A program made the position numbers and the translations under genes. Below the pieces are notes generated by a model. The model did no database searches and had not been told where the DNA came from. It was given only the letters and a program-made list of their open reading frames with translations. Of a stretch of 64,000 bases of DNA, positions 21,701 to 32,750 are shown piece by piece (positions within the stretch are counted from its first letter, which is position 1; every line of letters begins with the position of its first letter). The stretch is from Petunia secreta (Eukaryota; Streptophyta; Magnoliopsida; Solanales; Solanaceae), in assembly GCA_029990175.1 (NCBI GenBank), contig JARKIP010000203.1, positions 62,001 to 126,000 of the forward strand, in the 5' to 3' direction.

Positions 21701-24700
21701 GAGTTGGGATTGGCAAGTATCGTCAATTGCATGTGCATGTGCCTCTCACCAAATATGTATATTCTATATAATGTTGAAGGCTTGAAGCATAGATAAGGGT
21801 AGGGGCACTTCACGGCTTCAAAACCTGTTATAAATAAATGCTGGGTATTTAAGTGGGGAAGGGGCCCATTTCCCATCAGGTCTCAAATCTCGCTCCACTG
21901 GTGCTCGGGGATTTCTCAGTTATAATATAATGATATTTCGACATGGTTAGTTTTCATAATTATGAAAACTTACAAGTGGCAAAGGGCTGACTGTTGAAGT
22001 TTTGCTGTTTTTGGCATGATAACATATATTTCTTATTAAGAGCTAATATTCATTTATGCCTGAAGTAGATTACCAGATTTCCATACTATTGAAAGCAGAA
22101 TTCTGGATATGTGTAACAATATTCAACCATCTCCTGATTTCATTTTCTGGAACTTTAATGCTTTGCTTCAAATTGTAGGGACAATTTGCATCTTCTAAGC
22201 CAGCAACTCTACCATGTCACCTGGAGTACTGAGGGGACACGATACATGATGCTAATTGATAAGGAGGGTTGTTATTTGATTGATACACAGTTTTATTTCA
22301 GGAAGGTCCAGTTGCGGTTTCCTTGCAAATATATCTATCAGGTATTATGTCCATTAAGGACCTATTATGCTCTCTTACTGGTTCTGCAACTTTAGGATTT
22401 CAGTATTTCTCTTCTGTGGAAGATTTACAAAGTTCCTGTCTGTTAGGGTAGAGCTGACGTCACACATCACTACACGTTACTTGATGGTGAATTGATTACT
22501 GAGACAGAGCCAGTGACACAAGTGAAGAAGACTAGTTACCTCATCCATGATTTGATAGCTATTAATGAATTCTCTGTTGCAGAGGTATGTCTTGGGCTCT
22601 TGACTTACATATTTGTCGGCCAAAATGATTTTGAACGAATCTTTTGTGATCCATATCTTGCATAACATTATCGTACACGGATCATATGTGAATATGGATA
22701 ATAATGTGTCCACGATCAACTCCAATGGGGTGTAGAATAATAGTTGCTTGAGTTGTAATTTGCTAATGTTTTCATAATGTCATGAGGACCACGAATCCTC
22801 AGACTTCTGCAGTCAATCTTGCTCTCATTTATGTGAGAAAATTTGCCTTTCTTGGCACTCTCTTTGTCGTTTTCTTTCAACATTAAGCATATTGGCATAC
22901 ATTAGAAATTTTAATTTAGTTGGGTTTTCCTGAAAAGTTGCTTACTTTATGACTTGTGCATCCGAATGCTTTTGCAGAAACCTTTCCATCATCGAGCAAT
23001 GCTAATTGAAGACGAGGTGATCCGACCCCGAAACTTTGAACGTGAATTTTTATTCACGTGTGTAAATCCATACTACCAGTATGACCTGGAACCGTTTGAA
23101 GTATGTATGATCTTATTAAAGGCTCACTACATTTATGTAAGTTTATGATCCTTTCTGCGTTGATGACTGTTTTGCCCATCCTAGGTGAGGAGGAAGGATT
23201 TCTATTTGCTGTCTGCTGCTTCTAAGCTCATCAAAGATATAATGCCCAGTCTTCCACATTCAACTGATGGTCTAATCTTTCAGGTGCTATGGGAGCTATT
23301 TGTGTCTTCTTTAGCATTAACAATCAAGTTTGTCATATCCAGATCATTTTGATACAACTTAAATTGTGATGTCCAGTACACCCTATAGGAGCTAAAAGAA
23401 ATTCCGGCACAGCTTTTATCAGAAGTGCCCATAGTTCATCAGTTTTTCTATATCTCATTTAGACACCCATACATTTAAAATTGTGCAATTTCATTTATTC
23501 GGGAATGAGGACCTTGAGAGGCATAGGGACATTAGGCTAGAATTGGATAGATTAAGCTCGTTATTTGGCCTGAGAACTGCTGTTTAGCTGCAGCATTCTG
23601 TTACTTTAGCTAATATAATTCAATTTAATGAACTGAATGTGGTTAATAACATTGGAGGTCAATCAAGTTACAGAGTTTGCTCTCACTCTGTCTGAAGTCA
23701 ATTCAGATAGGGTGCATGTAAATTAAAATTTCAAAGACAGAAACTGGAACACAGAACTTGAGTTTTATGTAAAGGAGCTAGAGCTGGAAAACATGAAAAT
23801 TATGGTAGATATTAAAGAAACAGAGTGAAAGAAAGAAGGACATGGTTGTGGTCTTTAATGGAATAATGAACAGAGACGCAGAAAGAGAATAGGAACCTCA
23901 TAAGATCTGGAGCTGAAGAAAAGCGACAGAAGTAAAGCTACAGAAGCAGTCAGAGCATAGTAGAGAAATAAACAGAAAATGATAAAAGAAAAGAAAGAAG
24001 AAAAACCTGGGAACAGATAGAATGACTGATTGTAATTGCAGGAAAATAGGGACAGAGAAATTGTGAAGGAGGAAAAAGGATGTGGGGTGGGGGGAGTAAA
24101 AGAAAGTAAGAAAGGACAGAACGTGGAGAACCAGCTCCAAAGTGTAAAAGACAGAAAGCAAGTGAAAACCAGGGAAATTAGGGAATGGAAGAAGGGAAAG
24201 GCCAAGGGAAAATGGAAGAAAACATTTGGGTGAAAGTTCCATAGAAACTTTAATTCCTTTGATTTGTTGATTTCCACTCTACTTGGAAATGCTAGCCTCG
24301 TATTGTAGTGGACATCTCAAATGATCAAACTAGTGAAATAAACACAACTGCCAGTACGATAGTTTATCGAGAATTCAATATTCTTTTGGAACTAGGTTTG
24401 CTGAGAATTCAACATTACCTCCTATCTCTTTTAATCAGGAACTTCCAGAAGTAATCTTTGGACATGCGAGCTTGATGTGTTATGTTACAATAACAGAAGA
24501 CATGAAATGGATAACTAATGCAAGTAGACAAGTAGATGGAAATCAAAATAAACAGTTATGTTAACAAGCGGCTTAGATTACAGTGTGTTAATCTTAATGT
24601 AAATATACTTCGAGATTTTACACAATTTATTCAAATCTAGCTTTTCTAATTAGACTAAAAGAATATCTCAAGTAACAACTCTATGAATTGGTATTTTCCT

Positions 24701-26067
24701 CTTAAAGAAAGGACACCTCAAAGAACCAGACTTTGCATTACTGTTTTGATACTCCATCATTGTGTATTTACACTGTTCAGTTCATTTACCGAGAAAAGTT
24801 GAAAGAGAATGATATTTGAAAGAGAAATTGGATGGTATGGTATCTTCTGCAAAGGCACCAATGTGATTCACTCTCGAAGGCCTGACTTGAGAGAACTAAT
24901 TTAGTCCTCTCCAATTAAGTGTAGTTACCTTCACTTACATGCCTGTTGCCCCTCTTGTGTGTCTGCGCGTTTGTTTATTCTTTTAACCTAAACCTCTCGA
25001 GACCAGTCCATCACTTAGTTATGGCTGGTACATTCTGAAGCTAATTGTTGCAGTAGACAGCTTTATTGCTTGTACTTAGCTTATCTGGCTCCTGATAATT
25101 TATAATACAGGCCTGGTTCGCATCTTATGTGCCTGGGGAACATGATGGACGTCTGAAATGGAAATATCCTGGACCAAATACTGTTGATTTTCTTTTTGAG
25201 GTGGTTATATTTTCTGTCATCTTTAGCTCTCAAACTGCTATATAATTTGGAGTGTTTATATGGCTAAGCTTTTTCCTGTCTGCACATTGACAGTAGGAGA
25301 TAACATTCCATAAATGGCTGTGATCACTTTAGTACCAGGATAATCTGATTAACAAACTGGCATTGGCAGGTGGGAATCGACGGTAGCAATTTGCTTTATC
25401 TGCAAGAACACGGAAACAATAAAGTAATTGAAGGTTGCAGAGTCATGTTTAAAGGTTTGATGACCCCTTCTACTTCTCCTTTCTGTGACTCTATCTCCTT
25501 GTAGGAGTTTCCAGCAGCAAAAGATCTCTCAGCTCATATTCCTTTGTTTAGAAGGCTCATCCGTCCCAGTTGGCAATTTATCCCTTGAATTCTATTAGGA
25601 AATTTTAGCAATATTCTTTGCTTAATTAATTGTTCCGCAACATGAGGTGGTGATAAACGACTGCCTCCTCAAGTTTTCATCAAAACTAAGTTTGATCTGA
25701 TCTGTATACTCTCCTGCAGATGGATCTGACTTATCTTTGTACTCGGGTAGGATAATAATGTGTTCATGGGACCCTCATGAAGATGCTTGGATCTTTGTGC
25801 AGATCCGAACCGACAAATCTAATCCAGATAGTATTAGTGTCTACGAGGAGGTTTGTCTTCTTATAGCAACACCATCCATTATTTTAACAACATTTAATTG
25901 TTATTGACTGAAGAAACATGTAATGGCAGGCAAAGCACGGCATAAAGGGCTATCTTGCAGAAGGTATCTTGTTAGATGAGATTGATAAGATTATGGGTCT
26001 ACCTATCTATGCTAACTGGGTAAAAAATCACAGTAGACCTTTCCGAAATGTTTGGAGAAGGAATTGA
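9755..26067 (+). CDS. mRNA-capping enzyme (RNA 5'-triphosphatase-guanylyltransferase), 16 exons, motif I degenerate
   Basis: Exons: 9755-9926, 17919-18070, 19121-19204, 19284-19346, 19488-19619, 19712-19879, 20861-20980, 21313-21362, 22179-22341, 22447-22584, 22978-23100, 23185-23283, 25111-25200, 25370-25454, 25720-25850, 25930-26067. All introns are GT-AG and the phases join into 635 codons. Residues 58-240 form the cysteine-phosphatase-type RNA triphosphatase with HCTHGHNRTGY (Cys176, Arg182). The C-terminal half is a nucleotidyltransferase with DGE (381-383), DGLIFQ (483-488), LKWKYP (503-508) and IRTDK (575-579). Motif I, normally KxDG with the GMP-accepting lysine, reads STEG at 330-333 (codon 330 at 22225-22227). 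The family caps nascent Pol II transcripts in the nucleus. The triphosphatase half looks functional, while GMP transfer should be impaired. The start is the first ATG of the open exon, before a basic, Ser-rich leader. Confidence 0.9.
10088..10445. repeat. Diverged two-copy tandem duplication in intron 1
   Basis: Units of about 161 and 197 bp share GTGACTTTAT, CTGTCAG, GGAAATCGCC or GAAATCGCC, TCAAAGGTTAG and TATGGCACTCTAGTAAGTT in the same order. They start near 10088 and 10249. This is old non-coding duplication inside the large first intron of the capping enzyme gene. Confidence 0.7.
11773..14730 (+). mobile_element. 5'-truncated L1-type LINE inserted in the Copia element
   Basis: Flanked by a 10-bp target duplication, GTGTACTGGA, at 11763-11772 and 14731-14740, and ending in a poly(A) tail at 14713-14730. 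Coding remnants: linker and region upstream of RT at 11783-12355, RT at 12435-13580 (FRPISLLGS, LDLEKAYD, SRGLRQGDPLSPYLF, ILYADDTLLIC), and a zf-RVT/C-terminal region at 13560-14634. Frameshifts occur near 12355, 13555 and 14270, with an in-frame stop at 13858. The endonuclease domain and ORF1 are missing through 5' truncation. It is a dead copy typical of target-primed insertion. Confidence 0.92.
17423..17657 (+). repeat. Polypurine tract and 3' LTR of the Copia element
   Basis: CTTGAGGGGAGA (17423-17434) immediately precedes TGTTATTGAGTAAATC, the LTR start at 17435. The LTR contains AATAAAG at about 17589 and probably ends at CATTACA (17657). The right end is less certain because no 5' LTR is available for comparison. 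Confidence 0.6.
18405..18446 (+). other. G-run cluster in intron 2 of the capping enzyme gene
   Basis: On the transcript strand, GGGG, GGG, GGGGG, GGGGG and GGG runs follow each other with 1-5 nt loops between 18413 and 18443. This meets the usual pattern for an intramolecular G-quadruplex. Any effect on splicing or transcription is inference. Confidence 0.5.
23284..25110 (+). other. Intron 12 of the capping enzyme gene with a 400-bp purine-rich tract
   Basis: The largest intron after intron 1. From about 23815 to 24235 the plus strand is dominated by A and G (GAAAGAAAGAAGG, GAAAAACCTGGG), so long pyrimidine-coded ORFs appear on the minus strand. No transposon ends or conserved protein were seen. 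Confidence 0.5.
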
Positions 26068-26642
26068 GGGATTTTCTGCTGTTTGTCATTATTTGTTCTC
26101 CAGTCTATCTTTTTTCTTTTATAAAACCATAGAGGGATTGCGGTGAGAGGGGCAAGGAGGAGGTTTTAGTCTAATTGTAAATGATTGCAGGTTCTTAGCA
26201 ATTTATCATTTGGGAGGGATCTTTCTTTTCATTTTCTCATTTGCCAAGTTGTTGATAGAGTGTGATATTTAGGATGTATCTGGGTTATGATGAGCAAGTG
26301 TTGGGCATAAAGTATTTTATTTGCTCAGTCTATCAGAGCGCAGGGAATGTAATCTCAACATTACTTAGGAGGTTTAGGTGGTGTTTACAAAATTTTCTGT
26401 GAGAAGTTGGTTAAAGATAGTATAACACGTTTTCTTTCATTCTTTATTTTTTTGTTTTAATTTATTGCTCAAAGTAGGGCCTATTGTAAATTCATGTATC
26501 TAATTATGAGATTCAGTAATAGGTTCCAATTATTGTCATATGTTGAGAGCCCTGAACTTGAAATGAAATATTTCTGCTGTTTTCTGCAGTCACCATAAAT
26601 CATAATGGTGAGGTTAGACTATGCAGGCAGGGGGATGCTATT
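26068..26642. other. 3' flank of the capping enzyme gene
   Basis: AT-rich sequence after the TGA at 26065-26067, expected to hold the 3' UTR. No single polyadenylation signal stands out and no ORF is supported. Confidence 0.4.
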
Positions 26643-26650
26643 GATAGCAA

Positions 26651-27498
26651 TCAATGTTTTAAAAGGCGGGGCGCAAGTCGAGACGTTTTACTTAAAATGA
26701 GGCGAGGCGTAAGCCCGAGGCGTGGGACGTAAGTCCCATGGATCTTATTTTTTAATTAATTTTAAATTAATAAAATAGCATAATGAGCCAAAAAAATATC
26801 AAAAGTACCAAAAAAAAAAAAAGAAAAAGTAAAAAGATCATAAAACAAAAGATCTAACCTTTTTAACAATTGTAAGAAATTAAATAATGTTACAGTTTTA
26901 TGAGATACAAATAAACCATAAGGCCTTAATTTTCAAACAATTAAAAATAAAAAAATTTTACAATAAAATTTGAATAAACAATAAATATTTATTACTATTA
27001 TAATTTAAAACATTAAAAGTTCATTGATAAATATAAAATTGTTTCTAAATTGCAAAATAATTGAAGTCTAACAATTTTGAGTGACAAAAATAAAACATGA
27101 AGACCAATAACAAGTGATGATGTTTTAAACATCAGCTATGCTTTTTTAGATAAGTATACAGATGATATTCATCCTTATGATATTCTCAATTATAATACAT
27201 GTAATATTGTGTCTCGTTAATTGAGCTATACTCAAATTTTGAATTTCTATAGATGAATATAATTTCATTTTTAAAGAAAATTGTGGATGAACAATCTTAA
27301 TTAGGGAATTGGACAGATCATTTGCATAGGTTCTATAAGGCCAGTTCCGAGTATTGGGCGTGCTTTGGGCACATTGTCGGGCGCTTGAGGCGTAAGCCTC
27401 ACGGATCTAAGCCCCGCCTGAGAGTTTCAGGTCATTTTGCTAATGCCCCGCCTCGGGGCGAGTCCCGGGCTAGTCGCAGAACTGCCTTTTAAATCAGA
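26651..27498. mobile_element. hAT-like non-autonomous DNA transposon with 8-bp target duplication
   Basis: The target duplication GATAGCAA occurs at 26643-26650 and 27499-27506. Ends are imperfect inverted repeats: TCAATGTTTTAAAAGGC on the left and the complement of GCCTTTTAAATCAGA on the right. Both ends continue into GC-rich sequence rich in GAGGCG and CGCCTC (26665-26740 and 27350-27485), while the centre is very AT-rich and lacks coding sequence. The 8-bp duplication suggests hAT; the family call is inference. Confidence 0.7.
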
Positions 27499-27506
27499 GA
27501 TAGCAA

Positions 27507-28039
27507 ACATTTTGCTTTAAACGAAATTTTTATTCAAGTGAGTAATAGTAATATAGAACATATGCTTTTACCTCTTGTGAAACAAAATAAAGTCACTGCA
27601 TAACCAAACCTAGTATCTACAATGATTCATTATCAATCAATGTTGAAGATTGACACAATTTTAGGCAATGGGTGTTGACACAGTTAGTTTGCCTGGCTAA
27701 GAGCATCGAGCTGAATCCCAATCTTGATGTTGTTAAATCAAATGGCGGAAGGTTGTGCCTCATTTGATTACCAATAACAACTTGATGTTTGGATTCAATC
27801 CACAACAAAGCAATTCGCATTGGCTTTCAGTACCAGCACCACAGAATTCAAGCCTGAAAAAAAGTGTAATCCCTGGAACCGAGGAACCAATAATCGAATA
27901 ATACTCGGGTTCTGTTTGACTTTATTGACCAAGCTTTGTCTTGCAGCTCATGATTTCGACTTTTGTTTATTTGCAGGGAACTCATTAGTGACTTCAGATG
28001 ATCGTTACTTTTGTTGTTAACTTGGAACATGATATCCTG
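27507..28039. other. Unannotated stretch between transposons
   Basis: Two overlapping open frames of 60-67 codons on opposite strands (27617-28030) show no recognisable domain or splice structure. No gene is supported. Confidence 0.4.
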
Positions 28040-28059
28040 TTTGAATGCGTTTCTCTAAT

Positions 28060-28307
28060 GGTAGTATTAGCTAGCGTTTGGACATAGATTTAGTTGAAAC
28101 TTCAGAATTTGAGTTTTTGAAGTTCAGTTAAAAAATAATTTTTGGAACTTGAATTTGTACTAGTACATAAATTTTACTTGAAAAAAAGTTGAAGTTTGTG
28201 AATGGGAAAAATTCAAAAATTAGGAATTTGAAATATTGATTATATAAACAAACAAGTTTTTTCCAAAAAGTTTCCAAAAAATGCTTCCAAATTTTATAAA
28301 TAAACAG
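28060..28307. repeat. Possible MITE fragment starting GCGTTTGGACATAGA
   Basis: The start GCTAGCGTTTGGACATAGAT followed by AT-rich sequence with GTTTTTTCCAAAAA resembles a widespread Solanaceae repeat (GCGTTTGGCCAT class). No matching right terminus was found. Confidence 0.35.
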
Positions 28308-28318
28308 GAGCTTAATAT

Positions 28319-29089
28319 GACTAAAGCCTTGCAAGGCTACTCACCCATAGCCTTGCAATCTCTAATCCCTATTGTTTTGTGGAAAATCTGGGTTGCAAGG
28401 AACAACAATATCTTTAATGATAAAAATGTCCCTACTTCCATCAATGTAATTATGACTAAAGCTCTTGAATATATCCACCTGACAAGACCCACACAGTTAC
28501 TTAAAAACAAACATGTTATATCTTTCAAGTGGGTACCTTTGGATAGGTGATTTAAATTGAATACCGATGACACCTTTGTTAAATGAACTCCTAACTGGTG
28601 GTGCAGGAGGTGTTATTCGTGATACAAATGGCAACTGGATAATGGAGTTTGCAAAGCACATCCCTCATTCTGGTGTCATTCATGCCGAGCTTACTGCCTC
28701 GACATATGAACTTGTCGGAACTCCAAATGGAAATTGGCTCTAATGTGTTATGACAAATGATAAAAGGCACAAATGATACTTATTCCTCTTTGCTTAATGA
28801 TTGCAGGTCCTTTATGCTTTGAGCTTGGATGCATGAAGGTGAAGCATATATATAGGGAAGAAAATGATGTGGCGGATTTATTGTCTAAGTTTGGTTGTAA
28901 TAGTAATAGTCAAAACTTTATAGTAACTATGTTCCCTACAACTCCTATCTTTGTTTTGGATGAACTTATATTCGACTCCTCACCCCAGCTGAGGGATAAA
29001 GGAGTATGCATGTAATATTGCTACTGCTACTTCCGTTTAAATCAATATTATGCTTTTCTTTAGCAAAAAAAAAAAAAAAAAAAAAAAAA
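28319..29089 (+). mobile_element. Short 5'-truncated LINE with C-terminal RNase H domain
   Basis: Flanked by an 11-bp target duplication, GAGCTTAATAT, at 28308-28318 and 29090-29100, with a poly(A) tail of about 25 A at 29065-29089. The sequence encodes the end of a plant L1 polyprotein: a region like IVLWKIWVARNNNIFND, then a degraded RNase H domain (FKLNTD, GGAGGVIRDTNGNW, HAELTA, VKHIYREENDVADLLSK). Several stops and frameshifts are present. RNase H at the C-terminus is known in one group of plant L1 elements. Confidence 0.88.
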
Positions 29090-30274
29090 GAGCTTAATAT
29101 CATACAGATGTGAAATTACCCAAAAAATTAAAGAGCAAATGTAAAAGTATATCTAAGATTAAAAGCGAGGACTTGGTCAGATGACGCATAAGCTGAGCGA
29201 ATTTGGCGCTCTTAGTAAGTAGACATGCAAGCTCGTCCTTTAAAACAACGTGAATGCTTCAAGAGCCATCTGTGTTGGTGAATTCAGCAACATATATAGG
29301 TAGTTGTTTGAGGACCGCTAACTTGATGGAGGGTGAGACGGGTTCACTTTATATATCTTAACAGTTAAATAGTAACTTTTACACTATCAGTGTAATTTAT
29401 CAGGTTTAACAAGTTTTGCACCTTAGTTTTATGTTAACATATCAAACTTGGTATAAATATTATTTTATGTGGTGCTGTAGCCCATAGGTCAACTTCATTT
29501 GGTATATAGTGTAAGAAAATTATGCATTGTTAAGTGTACGAGATCCATTTGAAATGATGAAGTTATTCGGAAAGAGTGAATGAAGGAGATGGTAGAGGTA
29601 GCTTATGTTTTATTATTAGTACTATTATATAAGCGAGAGTTGGGAGGAGCTTGGGGTCGTCCTCCTTGCCGACCCCAAGTAGCCACTTTTAGTGGTGCTC
29701 TTTGAAGCATAGCCACTTTTAGGAATAATTTACTAATTAGATGGCCACTTTTAGGATTGCTAATTAGAATATAATCAATTGTTTTAAAATAGGTACAAGA
29801 TAATCACAACTTCAAAAGGCGGCCAAAAACAGGAACGTCAAGAATTCTCTTGGAATTTAAACTTATACAAGTGAACCTCTAATACAATGTCCAGAAGTTT
29901 TGAACTAAGAAGTTATATTTTAGGAATATTGCCCTAAATTTTATGAGAAATAAAGGTGCTTAATAAAGGTCGTGAAACTTATTCGACCATTGAGATCTGA
30001 GGTTGTCTATGTGAGTTACGTTGATTGTATTCCTTGATTGACTTACTGATTTAATGAGGTAAATTTCCTGTCGAGTCCTTATTTTCAAATAGTAAGAATA
30101 TAAATTCACGAGGAGAAGACCTTAGTAATACTCTTTGAATATTTAATTTCAATAGTTACTCTTTGGAGATAGGGACAGACTTTTCTGAAAACGTGGCCCC
30201 CGCTTCACTTCTCTTCACGCGTCCCTTTGCTTAGCAGGCCTTTGAATTTTCTACCCACCTGGTGCTACTTAATT

Positions 30275-30502
30275 ACTCCCTCTGTTCCATTTTAGATGAA
30301 CTCATTTGACTTTACACGGAATTTAATAAAGAGAGAAGACTTTTGAAATTTGTGGTCTAAAATAAATTATAGATATTTGTGTGGCTACAAATCATCTAGG
30401 GATGCGTAAAAGTGAATATTTCTTTCCAAATTTAGAAAGAGTTCATTCTTTTTGAAACAGACTAAAAAGGAAATAAGTTCATCCTTTTTTAAACGGATGG
30501 AG
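30275..30502. mobile_element. Stowaway MITE
   Basis: The terminal sequence CTCCCTCTGTTCC and the end GGATGGAG are flanked by TA on both sides (30273-30274 and 30503-30504), as expected for Tc1/mariner-type MITEs. The interior holds the family motif TTTGTGGTCTAAAATAA. Length 228 bp, non-coding. Confidence 0.85.
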
Positions 30503-31049
30503 TATGTTCGAACATGTACTTAAGAATTTTAACTAAATTATGTACTTAAGAAAATGCAGCTTCAAACTTGCGAATCTCAGTCTAAAAGCATCTTTGCAAA
30601 TTCGTCTACATAGCATTTAAAAAATATGAGAATAGAGACAATTTTCTTTCTAATATATATGGAAACTACTCTTATTATCTCTTTGAATTATATTAATCTA
30701 TTTATGTAAAATAATAATTCAAACTCACATAATCACCTAAAGTTGATTTATTAATTCTCCATAATGATAAATTGGTATTGGTTTTCACTCGGATAACATA
30801 TTTAATACTCAATTTAAGTTATACCTTGAACTATTTCTAAGGTAAACTACAACTTTTGCTTTTATTTGGAATTAAGAAAGTTAAAAACTGCACTAATGCC
30901 ATTATCTTTCATTTTAACAGTTAATACTTTATTGTTCTCTCAAATAACTCAACTCACAATGTATTTACTTTGCACTTTTAGTGCGAAAGCATAAAGGATG
31001 CCGGATTGACGATATTTGACATGTAGTCTTATACTTGAAGATTTATGTG

Positions 31050-31260
31050 AACAATATTTGATTTTGCACGAACTTTAATAAAGAAATTAAAAATTTTAAA
31101 ATTTGTGGTCTAAAATAAGCTGTAAATATTTGTGTGGCTATAAATTATCTCACTAAAGGTAAAATTTGTAAGGTTGTTTACAAATTTAGAAAGAATCATT
31201 CTTTTTTTAACGGACTTAATTTTTTTTTTTTTACATAAATTAGAACGAATTGAGTAATTT
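31050..31260. repeat. Degraded Stowaway-related sequence
   Basis: Shares AATTTGTGGTCTAAAATAA, TTTGTGTGGCTA and AATTTAGAAAGA in the same order with 30275-30502, but intact termini are missing. A further fragment of the same type lies at about 31615-31760 (CTCATTCCGTTCCGATTTAT). Confidence 0.55.
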
Positions 31261-31744
31261 TTTGTTTTGTATTGATAGTTCATGCGGTTTAAAGTACTTA
31301 CCATAGGATAATATACCATTCATAATTAATTAGTATATGGATATATTTAATTGAGTAAAATATTGAATACAAAATAGATACAGTTACTGTTTTACGTATA
31401 GACCGTAATAAGTGAATATAAAATATATACATTTACTGTTTTGTATTCAAACCATAATAAGTGTAGTAAAAATGCTTATATTTTATCACAAAATGTAACT
31501 TCTAAAATTGATGACATATCGGGTATAAACTGATATTCAAATTGGACAAATTTGTGGTAAAAGACCCTGCATCATTATGGACCTTGGATTACCTAAAAGC
31601 TTGACAAAACTATGCACTCATTCCGTTCCGATTTATAGGTCATAATTTGACTTAATACAAAATTTTAAAAAAGAAAAAATACTTTTGAAAGTTATGATCT
31701 GAAATAAGTCATAAATATTTGTATGGTTATAAACATTTCATTAA

Positions 31745-32750
31745 AGAGTCGTATAGTTGGCGGGATAAAAAAATAATGATATCCCATAGTTTCAGAGTAT
31801 AATTATTCCGGGATTATAATCCTATCTCCTATGTGGTATAGAATAGTATCATGTTTTTTATGTAAAATTTATCTCAAATTAATTAATATCACCAACCAAA
31901 CATGAGATAAAAGTAGTCCCAGAATTAAACACGAAATTAGTAATTTAGTCACATGGGATAAACGTAGTCCTAAAATGATTTTAATTTGAAGTAAAACATT
32001 AACTAACTAATCAGGATACTTGGTCAATTTTTCTGGACAAGAAACACTACTATAAATTAATGTTGTAGAATCAGTGAAAAACTTATTGCGAGTTAAAAGA
32101 GAAGAGGTTTCAATGGATGATTTTGACAAACAATTATTGTTGTTGATGCTAAAAAAAAAGAAGAATCAGGGTTTGCTACTTAGCATGATAAATTAGCTAG
32201 ACTCATTAAAATAAAAATAAAATGAGGCATGAGCCATATAATTAGCCTCCATAAAAGCAAAGAAAAGTTACTACGCAAGTGAATAAAAGTTAAAAGAAGC
32301 AGAGAGACTCCGTTGGTTTAAAATACAAATTATGTCGCGTATACTGGTAAAGTTATTACCTAACTAATATAATGATAACTTTTTTTCTTATATACTCTTT
32401 AAAATACATGACCAAAAAGATATTATTAAAAGAAAAACCACCTTTTCTCCCAAGATAAATATTATCTTGGAAAAGTAAAATTTTATGGTGGTAGAAGTCT
32501 CAAATAAAATTGACGAATGAAATTTTTAGAAAATTTTGCTCGATAGTGTTCAATACTGGGATAAGTTAATATCGGGATAAATTAATACCATGGGGTTGTT
32601 GGTATTGATTTATTCATCAAATTGTGGATAAGTTTATACTGAGATTGGATAATACTGATTTGAATTTGCAAACCAAACACAGGATAAAATCATTCAACTT
32701 TTTATACCAGGATTAATTAATCTTATATTATATATCAAACGATCCCTTAG
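31745..32750. repeat. Possible GGGATAAA-ended MITE sequences
   Basis: Two segments, about 31750-31970 and 32555-32750, each begin with GGGATAA and contain CCAACCAAACATGAGATAAA or ACCAAACACAGGATAAA, a motif typical of small Tourist-like elements. Exact termini and target duplications could not be fixed. The rest is AT-rich non-coding sequence. Confidence 0.3.

Noticed and set aside
23855..24277. 140-codon minus-strand ORF in intron 12
   Set aside because: It is a shadow of a purine-rich tract, giving only Phe/Ser/Leu-rich low-complexity peptide.
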